From Euptelea pleiosperma (Eukaryota > Streptophyta > Magnoliopsida > Ranunculales > Eupteleaceae): DNA of 64,000 nucleotides. Below, one piece after another: positions 10,401 through 18,774 of this stretch (its first letter is position 1; each line of letters begins with the position of its first letter). The stretch covers positions 20,648,154-20,712,153 of the forward strand of contig CM068552.1 in NCBI GenBank assembly GCA_035048495.1, read 5' to 3'. The notes beneath the pieces are model-generated. The model was given only the letters and a program-made list of their open reading frames with translations. It was not told where the DNA came from and did not search any database. Made by a program: the position numbers and the translations under genes.

Positions 10401-13247
10401 CCAGTGAAAACACACTTGACGAGTAAGGAAATTCATTGACATTTTTTCTATGTTCAACAGTGACTAACAACAAATTAACAGTCACTAAGAGAAATTTCCT
10501 TTCTCTAGAAGAATTAGTCAAAAAGACTCTCGAAGTCTTAGTTAAGTATTGTTCTTTTGGTGATTGAATTACAATCTTTGTTAACAATGACATGGAATAT
10601 GGCGTCCAAAACAGATACGAAGTGTCTAACAAGGCTCCTTTAAAAAGCCCAAACTGCAGACACTTATTTATACATGTATTACGATATAATATTATAGTTA
10701 TATATAAACCAAAAGATTTTTAAATAAAAATAAGGAAAGAAATATATGAAAGCAAAAGAAAAAAAATTCATGCACCATTGGACTATCCAATAACATAATA
10801 AATTAATTAGATTGACAAGAGGGGAGACTATCAAACAACTATAGCTCTGTCTTTAATAACTTAACATAGTACTGCATGGAGGATGGAACATATTAACCCT
10901 CTTTTAAACAAAACTCTTTAATAAAAAATAATTAAAATAAAGGGAACACTGTTGTATGTGTTAGGATATGTGTCGGGATTGTGTCAACACACCTATCCAT
11001 CCTTGGAGATCAGAATAACGGAGTCCACCATGATCTGAATTTCCAGTTGATTTGGAATCACACCAATTGAGAAATAATCAAAGAAGTCTAACCTACAGCA
11101 ATGGAGCAGTAAAATAAATTCTTCTTTCAATTGCCTAAAGTAAGAGAGGTTACATGTATTTAGAGGTATAGGACCTTCCCTCCTTTCCTACTTCTAAAAC
11201 AAGTCAAACTTTTAAATTAACTCCACAGTCTAATTTAAAATTAGAAACTACTACTAAAATAAAACTTCTAAATCCTAGTAACAACTAATTAATACTCCAA
11301 TTAGAAACTCTAAAAATGGAAACCCCAGAAATTTTAAACTCCAAAAATTGAAACCTTCTAAATAAGACACTTAGACTTTATGACTAAGACTCTCTAAATT
11401 CTAGTCCTACTACAATTGGAAACTAACTCAAATTAGAAACTAACCTTCCAGGACTCCAATTTAAGAAACTGACTAGGACACTAATATAGAAACTAAATGA
11501 CCAAATAATGGACCTGTTAGACTACTGGAGTGAACCTTTAAATGGGCTAAAAGTGGACTGGACCATGGGTCTATTGACCGTTATTAATAGGGCTCCAGAT
11601 GGGCTGAATATGGACTGTCCAGCAGCCCATTTCTTTCTCCTCATGTAGGCCCACCTCTTCTCTTGAAAGGTTTGATTCGGTGTCCCGCAAATGTGTCAAA
11701 GCCTAGATGCTTCTGCAGTAAAACCTCTCTGTCATTCCTCTTCACTTCATATCATTATTCTGCTCCCACGGCAAGTAAGTTAGAACACATTTAAGGAAAT
11801 TTCCCAAGGAGGAGGTGAGGACATTTATTTCATTCAGTTGAGTGGGAATCGTGAACATGTCAAAGGAATGCAAGATGGAGGCTAAACTCTTAAAATAAGT
11901 AAATAATGCTTTATTGGTAAGTGGCTACAAAGGAATGGAGAGTGGTGCTTGTCAAGCAACATAGAAAAACATTGTTCGTTTCAAGGGTAAGTATGGTAGT
12001 CAAGATATGGGTATTTTATCCAACATGTTGATAACATGCTTTAGTTTTAGTTTTATAAAGCTGGCTATCATGTTTTGGTCTTTACAACATGCTAATATAA
12101 TGGAACTCTCAATATTGAAAAAATCTTTACAGCAATATCTACATTTCCTCCATTGAGTGGTTGGTTAGTGAGTACCCTCCTTTTGTAGGAGGTAGTGGGT
12201 TCAATCCCACATAAGGCAGGTTTCCTCCATTGAGCGGTTGGCCATGGAGTCGAAATCCTCTTCCCCGGCTAAGCCTGAATACATCCCCAGGCTTGCCGTC
12301 CAGCCTCAACCATGTTGCCTATATATATATATATATATATATAGATATATATAGGATTGCTAGGATTTCACTCATAGAGTACCTTTGAGTACAAGAATAG
12401 TAAGTTGGATGATGAGGATAAAAGCATCGGTTTAACAGTGGTTAGCAAATCTCAAAGAGTTCAAAGGTGTTACTTATATTATTTTTTAATAGCTGAGCAC
12501 CTTAATTAAACAAAGGCACTACGTTTGGACAGCATGAGTAAAGGTTTTGTATGATCACAAGCTAAGGTAGTCGCCCTCACTTTAGCTCTTTTCGTATAGA
12601 GCTCCTTTATACATCAGTGTTCGCTCCATTTTTCTTCTTAATATGCATTTTCATTAGCCATCAAAACATCTACGATTTAACCATAAAGTTTAGTTGTCCT
12701 AAATTTTAAAGTTCAGAAACTATAATGAAGCTTTCAAAGCATACAAGTAGATTATCCAACAATTTCATGTTCTGCAAAAAAAAATAAGCAGCATGACCAG
12801 TGTAAATGAATTATTTCTAGTAATTTTTGCATAGTTCTCATTATTTCTTTCGATACAAGTAGAACAAGAAGTATAAACCAAAACGAAAGTGAAAGAACTT
12901 GTCTTGCTTGCACCAACCTTGGCAATTGCAGCGGTCTTAGACCTAGATTTCTGTGACATATCCCGAGATAAGCGAGGAATCCCATCGTAGATATCTTCGA
13001 AATTATTTGGATTGCTCCTATGTGCATTTACATTCGTCTCGTGAAATGAAAAAGGTTCTCGTAACTGCTTCTCCATGCTTTCCCCCATCGACGGGGGAGT
13101 CAAATTGTTACTATTTGCTGTCTTTGTTGACCACTCGCTAGGCTGATAAACCATATGAGAAGCATGACTGACCTGACCATTGGGCTGTGACAAACTTCCA
13201 CTAGGGGCATTATCAACAGTAGATCTCCTCGAGCAAAGTCCTCCCAT
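1386..13247 (-). CDS. PSI1: PSI1 (PSK simulator 1)-like protein, 5' four coding exons, 3' part outside window
   Basis: Minus-strand gene, join of 13247-12914, 2123-1805, 1671-1579 and 1476-1386. The pieces stay in frame (334+319+93+91 nt = 279 codons) and the three complete introns have GT-AG borders. The product begins MGGLCSR, a Gly-2 myristoylation-type start followed by Cys, as in the plant PSI family. A conserved [10 protein letters not shown] block follows at about residues 59-68 and DDUF3475-type sequence ([19 protein letters not shown]) at about 150-170, then [44 protein letters not shown] and [18 protein letters not shown]. Known PSI proteins are about 650 residues and end in DUF668, so less than half is here. 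In Arabidopsis PSI1 promotes growth linked to phytosulfokine signalling. No stop or frameshift is seen in the four exons, so the gene may be functional despite its 10.8-kb first intron. Assignment comes from remembered family sequence, not a search. Confidence 0.9.
1579..1671 (-). CDS. PSI1: PSI1-like coding exon 3
   Basis: 93 nt, too short to stand out as a long ORF. The acceptor is TTTTCATAG ending at 1672 and the donor is GT at 1578-1577. It encodes [17 protein letters not shown] then [13 protein letters not shown], which matches the conserved PSI1 segment after the AAADKR block. Intron 2 is 133 bp. Confidence 0.9.
1805..2123 (-). CDS. PSI1: PSI1-like coding exon 2 (DUF3475 core)
   Basis: 319 nt, open throughout. 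The acceptor is TTTCAG at about 2129-2124. The donor is GT at 1804-1803, within AAGAG|GTGGAT. It encodes [20 protein letters not shown] through [10 protein letters not shown] and carries the start of the DUF3475 domain. The frame continues past the donor for a few residues by chance; the family sequence requires splicing to exon 3 to give AADKREELKVF. Confidence 0.92.
2845..5785 (-). pseudogene. LINE ORF2 remnant (RT, zf-RVT, 3' tail) in intron 1
   Basis: Reads on the minus strand from about 5785 to a poly-A tail (T run at 2850-2861 on the plus strand, preceded by ACTTATC). In order: a pre-RT linker with [17 protein letters not shown] (5723-5382), RT blocks with [11 protein letters not shown] and [18 protein letters not shown] (5180-5040), FADD catalytic box at 4575-4564, [15 protein letters not shown] (about 4270), the [18 protein letters not shown] region (about 3800) and a reverse-transcriptase zinc finger with [15 protein letters not shown] (3366-3310). 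Many frameshifts and stops. It runs in the same direction as the host gene. Confidence 0.88.
5786..6500. other. Unassigned insertion-like segment interrupting the intronic LINE
   Basis: LINE coding similarity stops abruptly near 5785 and resumes beyond about 6500. The intervening 0.7 kb has no coding similarity I recognise. It contains the tail-only insertion at 6185-6224. It may be a separate non-coding element or diverged LINE sequence; no terminal repeats were found. Confidence 0.4.
6185..6224 (-). mobile_element. Tail-only retroposon insertion with 13-bp target duplication
   Basis: The 13-mer CGATGGGAGATTT occurs at 6185-6197 and again at 6212-6224, perfectly. Between them are 14 nt: eleven T then GAT. 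On the minus strand this is ATC plus poly-A. This is what a LINE-driven insertion leaves when only the last few bases and the tail are copied. Slippage cannot easily make a perfect 13-bp flanking duplication. Confidence 0.65.
6500..8250 (-). pseudogene. LINE ORF1 (DUF4283-type) remnant
   Basis: Minus-strand frames carry [14 protein letters not shown] (about 7830-7800) and, after a frame change, [18 protein letters not shown] and [10 protein letters not shown] (about 7790-7690). This order is typical of the ORF1 (DUF4283) protein of plant LINEs, where a G-hPLHAW motif is followed by IGxxxGGF and a VRM segment. It lies upstream of the ORF2 remnant in the same direction, so the two probably belong to one element of about 5.4 kb, broken by the MITE at 7309-7601 and by the 5.8-6.5 kb segment. 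Below 7300 the similarity is weak ([16 protein letters not shown] near 6850). Confidence 0.6.
7309..7601. mobile_element. hAT-like MITE rich in GGGCTT repeats
   Basis: Imperfect terminal inverted repeats: AAGGGTGGTAATGGATC at the left end, and AAGGGGCATTAATGGGTGC when the right end is read on the minus strand. The interior is rich in GGGCTTGGGC-type words, with four GGGCTT units in a row at about 7375-7400. Such composition and ends are common in plant hAT MITEs. No clear 8-bp target duplication was found. Confidence 0.5.
8462..8511 (-). mobile_element. Tail-only retroposon insertion with 18-bp target duplication
   Basis: CTTTACACTGTCAATATT is present at 8462-8479 and again at 8494-8511 without a mismatch. 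The 14-nt insert is TTTTTTGGATCGGT, i.e. ACCGATCC plus poly-A on the minus strand. Size and structure fit a LINE-catalysed insertion that copied only the tail. Confidence 0.65.
9239..9634. repeat. Near-identical tandem duplication, period 202 bp
   Basis: The segment beginning GTGTTTCCATGAACATCC at 9239 is repeated from 9441. The second copy lacks about 8 nt and is otherwise almost identical, so the duplication is recent relative to the rest of the intron. Just left, at 9158-9205, a T run followed by ATTGGTAATAAAAGG resembles the 3' end of a minus-strand retroposon. Confidence 0.85.
9640..12140. other. Intron 1 interior, nothing recognised
   Basis: About 2.5 kb of AT-rich sequence. The frames at 9672-9866 (plus) and 10393-10632 (minus) show no family motif. 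10960-11780 looks like degraded repeat sequence, but I find no terminal repeats or primer site. Confidence 0.5.
12148..12343 (+). repeat. tRNA-derived SINE-like copy followed by TA microsatellite
   Basis: TGAGTGGTTGGTTAGTGAG (about 12155-12175) fits a pol III A box and GTGGGTTCAATCCCAC (about 12197-12212) fits a B box, with spacing as in tRNA-derived SINEs. A second TCCATTGAGCGGTTGG follows at about 12226. The copy runs into (TA)n at 12320-12343. No target duplication was found, so a tRNA pseudogene is also possible. Confidence 0.5.
12914..13247 (-). CDS. PSI1: PSI1-like coding exon 1 (start codon exon)
   Basis: 334 nt, 111 codons plus one base. ATG at 13247-13245 is chosen because the protein then begins MGGLCSR, the conserved family N-terminus. 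An upstream in-frame ATG at about 13301 would add 18 residues and hide the myristoylation-type Gly-2. The exon ends AAG GTT G followed by GTGCAAG, a good donor at 12913-12912. The single leftover G joins AA of exon 2 to give Glu (AKV-E-VSS), matching the family. Confidence 0.9.
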
Positions 13248-14060
13248 TTTATCGACGACAACAAATAATATCTCACTTCTAGTTCTTCGCCAATCTTCCA
13301 ATACAATAGCAAAGAATTTTTCGAATAAGAATATCTAGAAATTAAAGTTACCCCTTCAGCCAACAAGTCAGGAACTCAATCAATCACCAGGCCAAGCAAG
13401 CGACCGGGTGTCGACAATTCGCGATTAATTCCAGAAATCCGGTCCGGTATTCCACCCAAAAGTGTCACAATTCCAATTCGATCAATACAACTCCAGTCCA
13501 TCAACATCAAACTGTAAATCAAAAACAGCACATACCCATAATTTAACAACTTAAATCCGAAATCCCAATTCCCCAAAATTAGAATAATATAATCACCAAA
13601 TAACAAACACTGAAGATGCAGAAATCCAAAATCAAAAGAAAGAACAGAAATGACCGATATCACACAGTCCGGAAAATAAAAACATCCAAAAAATCCAATC
13701 TTTGCGAAACCCACAACCCATTAAAGAAAAATCAAAACTTGAGATCGATCACCAACACCCAAGGCACAGACAAACATCATGGAGAGAGAAAGAGAGAGAG
13801 AGAGATAAAGTCTCACCAGCAAGACAGTGTTGGTGTTAGGATCCTCAGTTGGATCTACGAGTCTCGAGAATAAGAACAGAGAGAGAATTCGTTCTGGTGC
13901 AGTGGTACAGAAGCAGCAGGAAAGTCCACAACGCACCCACCAAAGTGAACCCCAACCCACCCCACCCCACCCCACGCACCGAACGAAGAACCGAAGTTGG
14001 AGAGCTGGAGAGTTGGTCAAGCCCCCTATTACTGACTTCGACTAAACCCCACCTCATGCT
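13248..14060 (-). promoter_or_regulatory. PSI1-like 5' UTR and promoter region
   Basis: Sequence upstream of the start codon. On the minus strand it holds a (CT)n-rich leader (13787-13806 on the plus strand is GA-rich), typical of plant 5' UTRs. It also holds a good splice donor CTG|GTGAGA with GT at 13816-13815, suggesting a 5' UTR intron of about 500 bp ending at one of several TAG/AAG acceptors just above the ATG. A CCCCA-rich stretch at 13955-13975 and an AGGGTT telobox-like motif near 14115 lie further upstream. The many overlapping small frames here are not proteins. The transcription start is not fixed by the sequence. Confidence 0.5.
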
Positions 14061-15066
14061 CTCAACTCAACAAAACAATTTACAAATCTCTAACCAAACC
14101 ATGGTTACTTTAATTAGGGTTATCAACCGGTCCGATTTTTGTACCCGACCCAATTATCAAACGGTATAGAACCATGCCCGACCAAATAAATCGAATCCGC
14201 TCCATCGCCTATATGAGTAAAATCACTTGAATTAAAGTTACCCGGGTGGCAGGGGCGAACCCAATACGATTGTTGGGTCTAAAAGGATTGGAAACGGAGA
14301 CGGCGAGCGAACAGGTTCGGGTTTATGGGTAACCGGGTACGCATTCCACACTTGTGTTAAGACAGTAAAGAATAGTTTCTTCAATTTTCTCACCTGTTCT
14401 TAATCAATTAATAATAATAATAAACAACAATCCACCTTCACACGCTACGTCACAGCCGGCGGTCTCCCACCTCTTTCTCAAGTTATCTAGTAGCTAAAGA
14501 AATGATACTATGTATCGATGGCCAAGAGAGGTATGATGATACATCATACATCAGTTTCCAGGCTATATTGTCCAAATTTCCGAAATCTTACGAATTGTGC
14601 AATCGTAACCACACGACAAAAATGGACTTTCATCTTGGTCATCAACTAAAATTTTAAACTTTTTTTTATAAAGGAGTTGTTAATTAATCTCACCCTGTGG
14701 CCCACACAAGAGGTGGCACGGTAATTAAGTGGCCCTGATCAAGAAGATGGTGGTCCATGGTTGAGTACATTTTATATGATAGAACTGATTGTATTGTATA
14801 TTTCTTTTTTCCTTATGGAAACGTTAGGTAGCTTGTTTCTACCATGACAAAGTCAATGACGACCCTTTGAAATAGCAAGATGACTTTTTTACTTTGTCTT
14901 CGTCTGCTAAAAGAGTTGAAATAACGCATCTTTTAATGAGTAATGATATTCTAGGTTTGTTTGTATACCAAACGATTAGCTTCTATGCTCATCAACGGCA
15001 TCTCATTAAGATCAAATGGTGATGAAGCATGGATCCTAGATGTAGGAGGGAGTATGATATCATGAT
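14061..15066. other. Intergenic sequence upstream of the PSI1-like gene
   Basis: About 1 kb with no gene, terminal repeat or long ORF that I can support. It contains an ATAATAATAATAA microsatellite near 14410. Confidence 0.5.
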
Positions 15067-15703
15067 AAACGTTGTCTGCACCATCAGATGCACCTTGTAA
15101 AACATTTTTTTTAAATTTAAAATTGGACTTTTTGAAACAGTGATATTACACGGTTTTCAAGGTGCATCTGATGGTGCAAACAATGGTTTAAAAGAACGCC
15201 TTTTAAATGGTTTTAACAGTTTCAACGACCGTTTTAACTGTAACGCCCCAAGCTTGTTATGTTAAAAATCGTTAAAAACTGTTTTGACGCTTAGAAATTA
15301 AAGCCGTTAGAATCTAGAAAATTTTGTGGAGAAAAACAGCCGTTATTTTTGTTAAAATTCGTTATTTTTCGTTTTTCCATTTAAATTTTGAATTTTGAAT
15401 TTCAGCGCCATTTTTTTCCGCTAAAAACTATTTTTTTTCATTTTTGCCCCTATCCGTTACAATTCTTTTTAACGGTAACGCCTCCAGTCCATTATACCGT
15501 TAAAACGGCCTCCTTCAAACCTTGGTGCAAACAATGTTTACATACTTCAGAGGCTTGGCTCTTCGACTACAGGAAGAAAGTCATCTTGTTCGGTCAAAAC
15601 CGTTCGATTAAGCGAATACATATACATAATGTTTTCAAAAAAATTAATTTTAATCTTTAAAAGTACGTTTTTCAAAGTATATCTGATGGTGCAGACAACG
15701 TTT
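15067..15703. mobile_element. TIR DNA element hosting a nested MITE
   Basis: The left end AAACGTTGTCTGCACCATCA at 15067 matches, in inverted orientation, the right end at 15668-15703 (minus strand AAACGTTGTCTGCACCATCA) over about 31 nt. A further inverted copy of the terminal word lies at 15153-15183. The MITE at 15184-15523 is inserted inside it. Family unknown; no transposase. Confidence 0.55.
15184..15523 (+). mobile_element. Mutator-like MITE, copy 1
   Basis: 340 bp flanked by GGTGCAAACAA at 15173-15183 and 15524-15534, a perfect 11-bp duplication. Ends are inverted repeats of the form GGTTTAAAAG...CTTTTAAA. The interior has many AACGGCCGTT/TAACGG words, a TTGAATTTTGAATTTCAG core and a TTTTTGCCCC motif. 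An 8-11-bp duplication fits Mutator-like (MULE) elements. Related copies at 16431 and 17843. Confidence 0.75.
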
Positions 15704-15840
15704 GCGTACTTTAAAGTCTGCACCACAGGTGCAGGCTAGTTTTATTTGTTTAGTTGTTAAATTAAATGGAGAGATGTGCATTAAACCAACAAAAAAAAAT
15801 ATGAGATATCCCCTTTTTTTGGGGCTGTTCTTCCATGCAG

Positions 15841-16212
15841 ACCTCTGTATCAAAATTTTGATCCAGAAGTCCCTCAAATTGTAACGTAGTAGACTTGCTA
15901 GGGCCCACTTGCTTCTTGAATGTCTGGCCACACTACGATTGAGCTACACACCAAAAAATAACATGATTGGTGATTTCTAGCCGTAGTATTTGAGCACTTT
16001 TCATCATGGGCTTTATGAACAGGCCTATGAGTTGGTTCCACGCCTGTGATGTAAAAGTGCTCAATCCAATGGCTAGAAATCACCAATCACTCTGATTTTT
16101 GGTGTGTAGCTCTATCACAGTGTGAGCCAGACAGTCAAGGGGCAAGTGGACCCGAACAGGTCTACTACGTTGCAATTTGAGGGACTTCTGCATCAAAATT
16201 CTGATACAGAAG
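15841..16212. mobile_element. Foldback MITE with arms of about 170-185 bp
   Basis: The left arm (15841-16010) reads CTCTGTATCAAAATTTTGAT, CAGAAGTCCCTCAAATTG, GATTGGTGATTTCTAGCC and so on. The right arm (about 16040-16212) is its near-complete reverse complement, ending in AATTCTGATACAGAAGT. The unpaired loop is short (about 16012-16040). The whole unit can form one long hairpin. No coding capacity. Confidence 0.8.
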
Positions 16213-16430
16213 TGGCATCCTAGATTTTTCCCTTCTTTTGAAATAAGCCAAGTTGACGAATCTCACCGCCTCTCACCGTCATGGGAAATAAACAAAGTTG
16301 ACCAATCTCATCGCCTTTGACAATCATGGGGTTGTCTATCCTCCACTTTCCGTCTCAAAAAAAAGGTAAATGACAAAATTACCATCGCTTTTACTAAATG
16401 ACTGTATAACCCTTTTGACCTTCACTTCGA

Positions 16431-16768
16431 GGTTTAAAAGAGTCGGTATAACGGACTGGGGACGTTACCGGTAAAACAGTTAAAACGGCCGTTAAAATGA
16501 ATTGTAACGGACAGGGGTAAAAATGGACAAAAAAGGAAAAACAGAATTTATCGGAAATAACGGGAAAGAATGGTATTGAAATTCAAAATTCAAAATTTGA
16601 GTTTCAAATTTTCAAAAATGAAAAAATGGAAAAATAACAGAAATAGCGTCCGTTTTCTTTTCACAAAAATTTTCAGCCATTATTTTCTAAGCGTCAAAAT
16701 GGTTCTTAACGTAACGGGCTTGGGATGTTATCGTTTTAACAGCCGTTAAAATGGCGTTATTTTAAACC
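16431..16768 (-). mobile_element. Mutator-like MITE, copy 2 (inverted)
   Basis: Same family as 15184-15523 in the opposite direction. It has terminal GGTTTAAAAGAGTCGG at 16431 and its inverted partner TTATTTTAAACC at the right end, plus GGGGTAAAAATGG, the AAATTTGAGTTTCAAATTT core and TAACGGGCTTGGG. No clear target duplication. Confidence 0.7.
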
Positions 16769-16769
16769 A

Positions 16770-17842
16770 AGCCTCTCTTATTCAAACACATTAACTTAAA
16801 TTGGTTTTACCCCATCGATGGTACGAGGACATGTGACCTTGCGTAAAGACCTCCACCGTCTATACAAACATAAAATCCACGGTGGAGATCGTTTTGAAAA
16901 AAAGACACATTTTCTTAAATAAATCTTGAGTGTTCGGTCACTCTCCTACTCAACCCACGCGCACTAACTTAAACAAATACACCCACCAACTAATGAAACA
17001 TAGACACGTGGCGCTATTGATCTCCACCATGATCTATAGAAGCATGAGACTAACAGGGGAGATTTGTTTCAAATTAAAATCGTTTTACCAAAATTATTGA
17101 ATGTGTTGACACACCACAATATGGTATATATCAATATAAACGTTTGGAAATAAAAAATAAAAAAAAACCCCAATCCAACTCTTGCTATTTTAATAAAATT
17201 AAAAAAATCGAAATAAACATCTTTTGTCAATTTAAGAAAATTCAGGGCATATTAGGAATAAGGATTTATTTTACTTTTTTAACGTTGAATGAGTTGCAGG
17301 TGACGTGCGCTTGCAAGATGACGTGTTCTTTGGCACCAAAAAGACCGAAAGCCCCCTGTCAAGTAAATAAAGTGAAGAAAAGAAAAGAAGCAAAAATATA
17401 GGGCATTTGTGGGATATTGGGGTTTAGCATGAGGCACACTAGAAGGGCCTTCGCCCTTTAAATAGTAGAATAGATTAGGGAAGGCACGTGTGATGCACAT
17501 GATTATCATTGATGTTGAGTTTAAGTGGAATTAGGATAGTTTAAGGCTCTGTATGGTAATCAACAAAAAGTTTTATAGAAAAATGATTTGTTCATTAGAA
17601 ATTGTTGATACAGAAAAGGTTTTACTACATTTACATGCAAAAATCATTTCTAAAAAAAACTTATTCCGAGCAATCACGCTGAGCCTTAGAGATAATGTTA
17701 TAATCTAACCATCTACTATTACTATTTTAAAGCCAAAATTTGGATTTCACACCCCTAGTTAGCAATTTGGTAACCAACATTTGTCTTTCCGAAAGTTGAT
17801 TGCCCCTTATCTTGGGATGGAACAGAAAGGAAAGATTTAATG
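16770..17842. other. Unassigned intergenic sequence
   Basis: AT-rich, no recognised gene. The frames at 17144-17401 (plus) and 17279-17509 (minus) overlap each other and show no family motif. Confidence 0.4.
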
Positions 17843-18290
17843 CATGGTTTTAAAGACGGCCGTTTAAACAGTAACACCCCAAGCCCGTTTCCGTTAAAAC
17901 CGTTTAAACACGTTTTATCGGTTTTGAATAAAACAACCATTTTTTTTTGTTTTAACGGCCGTTAAAATCGTTTAAACGGCCGTTTAATTCTGAAAATTTT
18001 TGTGAAAAAAATAGCTGTTAAATCCGTTAATTCCGTTAAAATCCATTTAATTTCTATTAAATTTCGTTAAATTTCATTTTTTTTTTATTTTCAAATTTCA
18101 AAATTTGAATTTCAGACCCATTTTTTCTATTTTTTTCTGTTAAAATTGTTAAAACCATTACAATCCGTTTAATTCCATTAAATTCCTTTTTTTTTCCATT
18201 TTTGCCCCTGGCCGTTTCAATCCGTTTTAACGGTTTAAACGGTAACGCCCCCAGTCCGTTTAACTGTTAAAATGGTCTCCTTTAAACCTT
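17843..18290 (+). mobile_element. Mutator-like MITE, copy 3
   Basis: 448 bp, same orientation as copy 1. Flanked by GATTTAATG at 17834-17842 and 18291-18299, a perfect 9-bp duplication. Ends are GGTTTTAAAGACGGCCGTTT and, inverted, GGTTTAAAGGAGACCATTTT. It is longer than the other copies because of expanded CGTTTAA/TTCCGTTAAA words. Confidence 0.78.
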
Positions 18291-18774
18291 GATTTAATGA
18301 TCAACATGTACCCCGGCCATTACCTGCTCACTACTGATAAACTAGCTCTCCAACCCTTCCTAAGGATGAAAAGATCGAATTTTTGATAGTGGGAAAAGAA
18401 AATTCGGGACATTAATGGTACAAATATAATCCATTTTAGAAATTTTAAAGTATGGTAAGAAATGGTCAAATAAACAGAAAACGAAAAATGGTATAGGAAT
18501 AATTCATGCATAATACGGTTTAGTATAAAAAGTCCGGGACTATATATATAAATATAAAGGGACAATCTATTATTTTGGAAAATTCTTTTTTGTGAAAAAA
18601 GACTTTTCCAAGTTTAAAAATGGTGAACAAACACTCACTTAAACTTAACCCTAACTAAAAAAGGAGCTTAACCCTTATATTCCAAAAAATTATAAATACA
18701 AGAGATTTAAGTTTTTACAACCCTACTTTTCAATCTATTATATAACCCTATTTTTCATAAAGCTCAATGGTCCG

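Larger units (their letters stand above)
2124..12913 (-). other. Giant intron 1 of the PSI1-like gene
   Basis: 10,790 bp between donor GT at 12913-12912 and acceptor AG at 2125-2124. It contains a LINE antisense to the window but in the same direction as the gene, a hAT-like MITE, two tail-only LINE insertions, a 200-bp tandem duplication, a SINE-like copy and a TA microsatellite, listed separately. Between 2124 and 2840, 8250 and 9150, 9640 and 12140, and 12360 and 12913, I see only AT-rich sequence with no recognised feature. Confidence 0.85.

Noticed and set aside
10393..10632. 79-codon minus-strand frame in PSI1-like intron 1
   Set aside because: No recognisable domain, and the PSI1 family has no extra exon between exon 1 and exon 2 sequences, which join directly.
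13376..14169. Five overlapping frames on both strands near the PSI1-like promoter
   Set aside because: They cover the 5' UTR and promoter, overlap in all frames, and have biased composition (CT-rich, CCCCA-rich).
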